This document shows positions 1-7,700 of a stretch of DNA of 33,474 nt, in pieces; position 1 is the first letter of the stretch; the number at the start of each line of letters is the position of its first letter. Below the pieces are notes generated by a model. That model did no database searches. It saw nothing but the letters and a program-made list of their open reading frames with translations, and was not told the DNA's origin. Origin of the DNA: CG2-30-68-42 sp037440385 (lineage in GTDB: Bacteria > Pseudomonadota > Gammaproteobacteria > Burkholderiales > Rhodocyclaceae); NCBI GenBank assembly GCA_037440385.1, contig JBBIUI010000017.1:1-33474 (forward strand), given 5' to 3'. The translations under genes and the position numbers were made by a program.

Positions 1-1768
1 GGCCGAGCTGCGCCCGCGCGCAGGGCAATGCGTCGGCAGGCTTGCGCTGGAACATGAACGCCTCACGATAGCTGCGCTCGTGGGCGGCGTCGAAGAATGC
101 CTGTGCGATCGCCACGTCGTTGGCCGCGCCGCATTCTCCGCCGCCGAGCGAGACGACGCGGAATTGCGCCTCGTCGCCATGGTCGCGGGCGAGGCCCGCG
201 ACCTCGGGCGGGCTCACCCGTGCGAGATCCGTCAGCAGCGCATGGAAGCGCTGCCCGCCGACGCGCCGTGCCCAGTCGAAGAAGCGCTCGCCGTTCGCGC
301 GCTCGTCCTCGAAGGCCCGAGCCATCCGTTCGACCGCCTGTTCGATGCGCGCCGCCGGAATCGACGGGCCCTTGATCGCGAGCGCGCCCCCGCCCATGCC
401 GTTGCCGCCGAAATACGTCTGGTAATGGGGGATCAGCTTGCCGCCGATGCGCTTTCCTTCGCCATACAGGCCGATGTCCGCCGCCTCGGGCTGCGCGCAT
501 CCGTTGTGGCATCCCGAAACCCGGATGCGCAAGTCGCTCGTGCCGCCATCGAGCTTGGGCGCCACGACCATGGAGCTGGTGATGCCGAGCCGGCAGGTCG
601 AGCTTCCCGGGCAGGCGACGACGTCGTCCCCCGTCCGCGGCACCGCGAGGCCGAGCGCGCCGATCCGCCGGGCGAACTCGGCACGCCGGTTCGCCGGCAC
701 GCCGAGGATCATCAGGTTCTGGTCCTGCGTCGTGCGGACATCGTCCAAGGCGAACTCGTGCATCAGCGCGGCGAGTGCGCGCAGTTGCGCCGAGGCTAGC
801 CGGCCGAGCGGCACCGCGATCGGCACGACGAACCGCTCCGGCTGCCGTTGCGCGAAGAAGGTGCGCGGCGCGCCCGGCCCGGGGTTCGGGCCCGGGACCG
901 CGACTCGCCATACACCGTGCGGGTGCGCTGCACGCGCCAGCGCGGCGCGAGTGCGCGCGAATTCCCCGTTGAAGCGCTCGACGAAGCCCTGCGCACCGAA
1001 TCGCTCGACCAGAAACTTGATGCGCGACTTCGCCCGCAGCGTGCGGTCCGAGTACCGGTTGTGCATCGTGATCAGCGCTTCCATCGCCGGCAGGACATCG
1101 CGTTCCTCGATGAATTCGCAGACGAGGATCGCTTCACGCGGCTTGTGGCCGAGACCGCCGCCGGCGCGCATCCGGAAGCCGGCCCGCTCGCCGCGGCGCA
1201 CCGCGACCAGCGACAGGTCATGGAACATCCCCTGCGCGCAATCGGCCTCGCAGCCCGACAGGCCGATCTTGAACTTTCGCGGCATCTGCTGGTTGAGCGG
1301 ATTCCTGAGGAAATGCGCCACCGCCGAACGCAGATGCGCGGTCACGTCGGTGTGCTCGCGCGGGCACACGCCGGCGAGCGGGCAGGTCGTGATGTTGCGC
1401 ACCGTATTGCCGCAGGCTTCGCGGGTGGTCAGACCGGCCTGCGCCAGGCGCCGCAACACGGCGGGCGTTTCGGCGAGCGGCACGTAATGAAGCTGGATGT
1501 CCTGCCGCGTGGTGATGTGCGCATGCTCCGTGCGCGCATGGCGATCCAGTGCGTCCGCGATCGCGCGCAGCTTCTCGGGGTCGAGCCGCCCGCCGGGCAG
1601 CTTGATGCGCACCATGTTCACGCCTTCCTGCCGCTGGCCGTAGACGCCCATCTGAAGGCGAATCGCGGTGAAGCGATCGGCGTCGACCTCGAGATCGAGG
1701 TAGCGCTGCAACTGCGCCTCGTAGTGGGCAATCTCGGATGCGTCGGCGAGGTCGTCGATTCCGGCCAT
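1..1768 (-). CDS. siroheme nitrite/sulfite reductase (hemoprotein), 3' end beyond window
   Basis: Ferredoxin/NAD(P)H-type sulfite or nitrite reductase using coupled siroheme and [4Fe-4S], cytoplasmic, six-electron reduction of sulfite to sulfide (or nitrite to ammonia). About 589 residues are visible and the frame is still open at base 1. The canonical cluster ligands are seen as CPGSSTC (Cys386/392) and SGCHNGC (Cys420/424). Unusually, the first half carries a matching set, CPLAGVC (Cys129/135) and SGCEADC (Cys173/177). The start ATG follows AAGGAA at good spacing. It lies 11 bases after the TauE/SafE stop, so the two are one operon, divergent from a CysB-like regulator, which favours sulfite reduction in cysteine synthesis (cysI role). 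Nitrite cannot be excluded from sequence alone. The cys genes expected downstream would lie off the left edge. Confidence 0.9.
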   Translation of the reverse strand, partial: MAGIDDLADASEIAHYEAQLQRYLDLEVDADRFTAIRLQMGVYGQRQEGVNMVRIKLPGGRLDPEKLRAIADALDRHARTEHAHITTRQDIQLHYVPLAETPAVLRRLAQAGLTTREACGNTVRNITTCPLAGVCPREHTDVTAHLRSAVAHFLRNPLNQQMPRKFKIGLSGCEADCAQGMFHDLSLVAVRRGERAGFRMRAGGGLGHKPREAILVCEFIEERDVLPAMEALITMHNRYSDRTLRAKSRIKFLVERFGAQGFVERFNGEFARTRAALARAAHPHGVWRVAVPGPNPGPGAPRTFFAQRQPERFVVPIAVPLGRLASAQLRALAALMHEFALDDVRTTQDQNLMILGVPANRRAEFARRIGALGLAVPRTGDDVVACPGSSTCRLGITSSMVVAPKLDGGTSDLRIRVSGCHNGCAQPEAADIGLYGEGKRIGGKLIPHYQTYFGGNGMGGGALAIKGPSIPAARIEQAVERMARAFEDERANGERFFDWARRVGGQRFHALLTDLARVSPPEVAGLARDHGDEAQFRVVSLGGGECGAANDVAIAQAFFDAAHERSYREAFMFQRKPADALPCARAQLG

Positions 1769-1779
1769 GTCGGTTCCTT

Positions 1780-2556
1780 TCAGAAAAACGCCAGCCTCCC
1801 GCCGATGACGGCGAGCAGCGATGCGAGGGCCCCGCGCAGCAGCCGCTCGGGCACCTTCACCGCGAGATGGCTGCCCAGCCAGATGCCGGGCAGCGAACCG
1901 GTCAGCAGGCTCGCGAGCAGGCTCCAGTCGATGTTGCCGAGCAGCCAATGGCCGAATCCGGCCACGAACGCGAGCGGCACGGCATGGGCGATGTCCGTAC
2001 CGACGATGCTGCGGGTCGGCAGCGCCGGGTACAGAAACAGCAGCGCCGTGGCGCCGAGTGCACCCCCGCCGACCGACGTGAGCGATACGAGTGCACCGAG
2101 CAGCGCTCCGGCGGCGACCGTGACCCGTGCCACCAGACGGCCATGCCAGCGGGCCGACAGGTGAGCGAGCGCGAGCGCCTGCACGCGGGACTTCAGCACG
2201 AGCGAGGCGGCCGTAAGCAGAAGCGCCGCGCCGAGGGCGCCCGAGATCACCTGCGCGAAGGCGCCGCGGCTCACGCCGTAATGGCCGATCGCGGCGAGCG
2301 TCAGGGCGGCCGCCGGAAGACTGCCCGCGGCGAGCAATGCGACGATGCGCCATTGGACGTTGCGGTTCCTGGCATGCACGAGCGTGCCGCCGGCCTTGGT
2401 CACGGCGGCATACAGCAGGTCCGTGCCGACCGCGCTGGCCGGGTGGACGCCGAACAGCAGCACCAGCAGCGGCGTCATCAGCGCGCCGCCGCCCACGCCC
2501 GTGAGCCCCACGATCGCACCGACGACGAAACCCGAAACGGTAGTTGCGATGTCCAT
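1780..2556 (-). CDS. TauE/SafE family membrane permease (probable sulfite/anion transporter)
   Basis: A 258-aa, very hydrophobic protein of the TauE/SafE (DUF81) family. It has the family's internal duplication: a glycine-rich GLTGVGGGAL motif near residue 18 and a second SLTSVGGGALG motif near residue 160, each after a membrane helix, with about eight predicted helices in all. Members move sulfite, sulfonates or other organosulfur anions across the inner membrane. Placement immediately upstream of, and co-transcribed with, a siroheme reductase, under a divergent CysB-like regulator, suggests sulfite/sulfate movement or sulfite export; the substrate is an inference. The ATG at 2556 has only a weak Shine-Dalgarno sequence. 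Confidence 0.88.
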   Translation of the reverse strand: MDIATTVSGFVVGAIVGLTGVGGGALMTPLLVLLFGVHPASAVGTDLLYAAVTKAGGTLVHARNRNVQWRIVALLAAGSLPAAALTLAAIGHYGVSRGAFAQVISGALGAALLLTAASLVLKSRVQALALAHLSARWHGRLVARVTVAAGALLGALVSLTSVGGGALGATALLFLYPALPTRSIVGTDIAHAVPLAFVAGFGHWLLGNIDWSLLASLLTGSLPGIWLGSHLAVKVPERLLRGALASLLAVIGGRLAFF

Positions 2557-2658
2557 GTCATTAACCGATTGCCCGCACGCATGCTAGCGAACGCGCATAG
2601 TTTCCGGAAATGGTTTGATGTTAGGATGTGATAACCATAGGCTATGAGTGGAACGGGC
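2557..2658. promoter_or_regulatory. divergent cys regulatory region with two palindromes
   Basis: The gap between the TauE/SafE gene and the CysB-like gene is AT-richer than its surroundings. It holds two perfect inverted repeats: TTTCCGGAAA (2601-2610) and CATAG-G-CTATG (2636-2646). A possible plus-strand promoter is TTGATG (2615-2620), a 17-bp spacer, and TAGGCT (2638-2643). LysR-type regulators usually sit in such divergent regions and control both directions, so these repeats are candidate operators. The promoter match is only fair. Confidence 0.45.
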
Positions 2659-3603
2659 GTGAATCTCCAGCAACTGCGCTATGTCGTCGAGGTGGCCAGG
2701 CGCCGCCTGAACGTTTCCGAGGCGGCCGGCGCGCTGTTCACCTCGCAGCCCGGGGTCTCGAAACAGATCCGGCAACTGGAGGAAGAGCTCGGCATACGGA
2801 TCTTCGTGCGCCAGGGCAGGCGTTTCACCGGCATCACGGAGCCGGGCAGGGATGTGCTGAAGATCGCCGAGCGCGTGCTGCACCAGATCGGGGACCTGCG
2901 CGGTGTCGGCGCGCAGTTCAGTGCCGAGGACAGCGGCACGCTCGCCATTGCCACCACGCACACGCAGGCGCGCTATGTGCTGCCGGCGATCCTGGGCGAG
3001 TTCATGCGACGCTATCCGAAGGTGAGCGTACGGCTGCACCAGGGCAGTCCCAGCAAGGTGTGCGAATACGTGCTTGCGGGCGACGCGGACATCGCCATCG
3101 CCACCGAAGCGATCGAGGAGCATGACGAGCTGGCGATGCTGCCCTGTTACCAGTGGAACCGCTGCATCATCGCGCCGCCCGGCCATCCGATCCTGAAGGT
3201 CCGGCCGCTGACGCTGGAGGCGATCGCGCGCTACCCGCTGATCACCTACGATTTCGCGTTCACCGGGCGCAGTCAGATCAACGAGGCGTTCGCTGCCCGC
3301 GGTCTCGATCCCACCGTGGTGCTCACCGCGATCGATGCAGACATCATCAAGACCTACGTGGCACAGGGGCTGGGGATCGGCATCGTCGCCTACATGGCCT
3401 ACGAACCGAAGACCGACCGCAGGCTGCGCGCGCTCGACGCCGCGCATCTTTTCGAATCGGCGACCACGCGCATCGGCTTGCGCAAGAACGCCTATCTGCG
3501 CGGCTATGCCTACGCCTTCATCGAACTGTTTGCGCCGCATCTCACGCGCAAGCTGGTCGAACAGGCGCTCTCGGGACGGGAAGGCAGCGATCCGGGCCTG
3601 TAG
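2659..3603 (+). CDS. cysB: LysR-family transcriptional regulator, CysB type
   Basis: Full-length LysR regulator, 314 aa from a GTG start. The N-terminal winged helix-turn-helix (residues about 1-60) carries the family's SQPGVSKQIRQLEEELG stretch. The effector domain includes the CysB-like segments THTQARYVLP and YDFAFTGRSQI, which in CysB help bind O-acetylserine/N-acetylserine and sulfate-like anions. The GTG at 2659 was chosen because the protein then begins MNLQQLRYV, as CysB proteins do. The in-frame ATG at 2644 lies inside a palindrome and a possible -10 region and lacks a Shine-Dalgarno sequence. It is divergent from the permease-siroheme reductase operon, which it presumably activates under sulfur limitation. 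Betaproteobacteria often have several CysB/Cbl paralogues, so the exact name is less sure than the subfamily. Confidence 0.88.
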   Translation: MNLQQLRYVVEVARRRLNVSEAAGALFTSQPGVSKQIRQLEEELGIRIFVRQGRRFTGITEPGRDVLKIAERVLHQIGDLRGVGAQFSAEDSGTLAIATTHTQARYVLPAILGEFMRRYPKVSVRLHQGSPSKVCEYVLAGDADIAIATEAIEEHDELAMLPCYQWNRCIIAPPGHPILKVRPLTLEAIARYPLITYDFAFTGRSQINEAFAARGLDPTVVLTAIDADIIKTYVAQGLGIGIVAYMAYEPKTDRRLRALDAAHLFESATTRIGLRKNAYLRGYAYAFIELFAPHLTRKLVEQALSGREGSDPGL

Positions 3604-3736
3604 CCCCGGCACAGGCCGCCACCGGACGAGCGCGATCGACGATGACTGCCGGAGCTCACGCGCCGTGGCGCAGAAGCGTCGCGGGGATGCCGCGGTGCCC
3701 GAGCGGCGCGCCGCGGTACGCCGGTGGAGTGGGTAC

Positions 3737-4621
3737 ATGGAACCGGGCAGGCATTCGCGTCACTGGGTGAGCCTCGCGGCAGTGGTCGCGTTCTCGCTCA
3801 TCTGGGGATACAACTGGGTCGTCATGAAACGCGCGCTGGCTTTCGCCGGCCCGTTCGAGTTCGCGGCGCTGCGCCACGTGTTCGCAACCGCGTGCCTGTT
3901 CGCGCTGATGCTGCTGACGGGCCGGCCGTTGCGATCCGTCGAGCCTTGGCGTACCGCCGCGCTGGGCATGCTGCAGACCGCCTTGTTCACCGCGCTGGTG
4001 ATGGCCGCCCTCGCGAACGGCGCAGCCGGGCGCAGCGCGGTGCTGACCTACACGATGCCGTTGTGGACCCTCATGATCGCGCGCGTCGCGCTGGGCGAGC
4101 GCGTGCGCGCCCGGCAGTGGCCCGCGGTGGTCCTCGCCTGCGCCGGCCTGCTTCTCGTGTTCGCGGGCGCGAGACCGGGCGGGGGCGCCGCGGCGGGCAT
4201 GCTCGCGGTGCTCGCCGGCCTGACCTGGGCAGCAAGCGCGGTGCTGGCCAAACAGCTGCGTGCCCGAATCGAGCTGGACCTGCTGTCGCTGACGGCGTGG
4301 CAGATGCTGTACGGTTCGATCGCACTGGTCGCGCTGGCGCTCGCGGTACCGGAACGTCCGATCGAGTGGTCGCCGTACTTCATCCTTGCGCTGGCCTACA
4401 ACGCGCTGTTCGCCACCGCACTGGCCTGGCTGCTGTGGCTGTTCGTGCTGCACCGTACGAGCGCGGGCGTCGCCGCACTGGCGAGCCTGTCGATCCCGGT
4501 GATCGGCATGGCCGCTTCCGCCGTGGAACTCGGGGAGCGACCTTCCGCGATCGAGCTTGCGGGCATGGCGCTGATCCTGCTCGGCCTGGCGGCGCTGTCG
4601 GGCGCGGCGGGCAGGCGCTGA
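3737..4621 (+). CDS. EamA/DMT-family transporter
   Basis: A 294-aa membrane protein of the drug/metabolite transporter superfamily, with two tandem EamA domains of about five helices each. The opening segment FSLIWGYNWVVMK and the first-repeat MPLWTLMIARVALGERV are typical; the second repeat ends in IPVIGMAASAVELGERPS. Such proteins export amino acids, nucleosides or metabolites across the inner membrane; the substrate cannot be told. The ATG at 3737 was chosen because GGAG lies about eight bases upstream and the first helix follows directly. The open frame extends much further upstream, but only through a shadow of cysB. It follows cysB by about 130 bases with no clear terminator between, so co-expression is possible but unproven. 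Confidence 0.88.
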   Translation: MEPGRHSRHWVSLAAVVAFSLIWGYNWVVMKRALAFAGPFEFAALRHVFATACLFALMLLTGRPLRSVEPWRTAALGMLQTALFTALVMAALANGAAGRSAVLTYTMPLWTLMIARVALGERVRARQWPAVVLACAGLLLVFAGARPGGGAAAGMLAVLAGLTWAASAVLAKQLRARIELDLLSLTAWQMLYGSIALVALALAVPERPIEWSPYFILALAYNALFATALAWLLWLFVLHRTSAGVAALASLSIPVIGMAASAVELGERPSAIELAGMALILLGLAALSGAAGRR

Positions 4622-4649
4622 AACGTGACGGGCGTACGGAGCCTACGCA

Positions 4650-4678
4650 TTGCCGGCCTGGGCGCCCGCGCGTAACCT
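4650..4678 (+). promoter_or_regulatory. candidate sigma-70 promoter for glutamate dehydrogenase
   Basis: TTGCCG (4650-4655), a 17-bp spacer and TAACCT (4673-4678) lie 30 bases before the GDH start and just upstream of its strong ribosome site. Four of six -35 bases and three of six -10 bases match the consensus. The same TTGCCG hexamer and 17-bp spacing recur before the TPR gene. Confidence 0.4.
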
Positions 4679-4707
4679 TGACGCCGGAATCGTCCGGGGA
4701 GGAACCG

Positions 4708-7700
4708 ATGCGCGGCGGGGAACGGGACAAACAGGACGTGCTCGACGCCGTCGCGGAACTGGCGAGGCGACGGCTCGATCCGGGAGAGGCGGCGGCGCTC
4801 GCCGAGTTCGCGATCCGTTACTACGGCGATGCCGACATCGACGATCTGGCCGGATGCGACGCGAGGGATCTGTACGGCGCACTGGCCAGCCACTGGCAGT
4901 TTCTGCGGCACTTCGCGGGAGGTGCGCCCAAGCTGCGCGTGTTCAATGCGGCCGCCCACAGCCACGGCTGGCAGTCGCCGCACACGATCGTCGAAATCGT
5001 CAACGACGACATGCCCTTCCTCGTCGACTCGGTGACGATGGAGGCGAATCGGCAGGGCTACTCCGTGCATCGGATGCTGCATCCGGTGCTTCGTGTCCGC
5101 CGAAGCCCGGACGGCGAGTGGATCGGCCCGGCGCAAGACGCGCAAGGGCGCTATGAGTCCGTCATCCATGCCGAGCTCGACCGGCGCAGCGATCCGGCCG
5201 CGCTCGAAGCGCTGGAGGCCGGGCTGCGGCGCGTGCTCGCCGACGTGCGTGCGGCGGTCGAGGACTGGCGGCCGATGCTCGATCGCATCCCCGAGGTGAT
5301 CGCCGGGATCGATCAGGCTGCGCCGCCGCAGGATCCGGAACAGACTGCCGAGGACCGTGCGTTCCTCACCTGGCTCGTCGAGGGGAATTTCACGCTGCTC
5401 GGCTATCGCCGCTACGATCTCGTGACGGAAGGCGGGGAAGACTGCCTGCGCGTGGTTCCCGGATCCGGGCTGGGTATCCTGCGCGAGTCCGGTGGCGAGC
5501 GGGTCTCGGCGAGCTTTGCCCAGTTGCCCGTCGAGCTGCGGGCGCGCGCGCGCGAAGCGCGGCTGTTGATCGTCACGAAGAGCAACACGCGATCGAGCGT
5601 GCACCGACCCGGCTACCTCGATTACATCGGCATCCGGCGCTTCGGTGCCGACGGCAGCGTCGTCGGAGAGCATCGATTCCTCGGGCTGTTCACGTCGAGC
5701 GCCTACAACCAGGGCCCGACGAACATTCCGCTGCTGCGCCGCAAGCTCGATCGCGTCAGCGCGCGCGCAGGACTGCTGCCGGGCAGCCACGCGGCCAAGG
5801 CGCTCGCGACCATCCTCGAACAGTATCCGCGCGACGAGCTGTTCCAGATCGATGAGGACGAACTGCTGTCCAACGCGCTCGGCATCCTGCGCCTGGGCGA
5901 ACGCCAGCGCCTGCGGCTGTTCGTGCGGCGCGACCCCTGGGGACGCTTCTTCGCGTGCCTGCTCTACGTGCCGCGCGACAAGTATGACACCGAGGTTCGC
6001 AAACGCATGCAGCGCATCCTGCTCGATGCCTTCGCCGGCGTTTCCTGCGAGTTCGGCGTCCAGCTCTCGGAGTCGATGCTCGCGCGCATCCTCGTGCTCG
6101 TGCGTACCGCGCCGGGGTCTGCGCCGGTCCAGGACATTCGATCCGTGGAGGCCGCGCTCGCAGAAGCGATCGAGCGATGGGAGGACGGCCTGAAAGAGGC
6201 GCTGCTCGATCGCTTCGGCGAGGAACGGGCCGCGGCGCTGTCGGCGCGCTACGCAGCGGGTTTCCCCGCTGCGTACCGCGAAGACACCGCCGCGCGCGCC
6301 GCGGTGCATGACATCGAGCTGATGGAGACCCTCGACACCGGCGCGGCGCCGGCGTTCGCCCTCTATGCGCCGGTCGATGCGCCGCCCGGCAGCCTGCGCC
6401 TGAAGGTGTTTCACCGCGGCACGCCGATCGCGCTGTCGGACAGCCTGCCGCGACTCGAGCACATGGGGGTGCGCGTGATCGAGGAGCGGCCCTACCGGAT
6501 CGCGCTGGCCGGCGGCGAGCCGGTGTGGATCCATGACTTCGGGATGACCCACACCGGGGAGCTCGATCTGGACCGCGTTCGGGGGTCGTTCCAGGAGGCG
6601 CTCGCGTGCGTGTGGAAAGGCGAGGCCGAGGCCGACGATTTCAACCGGCTCGTGCTGGGCTGCGGCCTGTCGTGGCGCGAGGTGGCGGTGTTGCGCGCGT
6701 ATGCCAGATACATGCGGCAGGCGGGCTTCGGTTTCAGTCAGGGCTATGTCGAGCGCGCGCTGGGTGCGCACCCGGCGCTGGCCGCGCAACTGATCGATCT
6801 GTTCCGGCTGCGCTTCGACCCCGCCGTGCCGCGCGATGCGGCGGCGGTCCAGGCGCGCGAGCGCGACATCGAGCGCGCGCTCGAAAGCGTCGCGAGTCTC
6901 GACGAGGATCGCATCCTGCGCCAGTTCGTCGCGCTGATCCGTGCCACCTTGCGCACCAATTATTTTCAGCGCGGCGCCGACGGCGCGGCGAAGCCGTGCC
7001 TGGCGTTCAAGCTCGACTCCCGCCTGGTGCCCGGCTTGCCCGAGCCCAGACCGCTGTACGAGATCTACGTCTATTCGCCGGCGGTGGAAGGAGTGCATCT
7101 TCGCGGCGGGAAGGTCGCGCGCGGCGGGATCCGCTGGTCGGATCGCATGGAGGATTACCGCACCGAGGTGCTGGGGCTGGTCAAGGCCCAGCGCGTCAAG
7201 AATGCCGTCATCGTTCCGGTCGGCTCCAAGGGCGGCTTCGTGCTCAGGCGCGCGCCGGCGGAGCGCGAAGCGCTGCTCGCGCACGCGGTGGCCTGCTACA
7301 AGAACTATCTGCGCGCACTGCTCGATCTGACCGACAACCTGGTGGGCGGCACGGTGGTGCCGCCTCGAGACGTCGTGCGCTACGACGAGGACGATCCCTA
7401 CCTGGTGGTGGCCGCCGACAAGGGCACGGCGAGTTTCTCGGACTATGCCAATGAGGTTTCGAAGGAGGTGGGCTACTGGCTCGGAGACGCCTTCGCATCG
7501 GGCGGCTCGGCCGGCTACGACCACAAGAAGATGGGCATCACCGCCCGCGGGGCATGGGCCTCGGTGCGCCGCCATTTTCGCGAGCTGGGCATCGATCCGG
7601 ATCGGGACGACTTCAGCGCCGTGGGCATTGGCGACATGTCGGGAGACGTGTTCGGCAACGGTGTGCTGCTGTCGCGCCACATGCGGCTGGTCGCTGCGTT

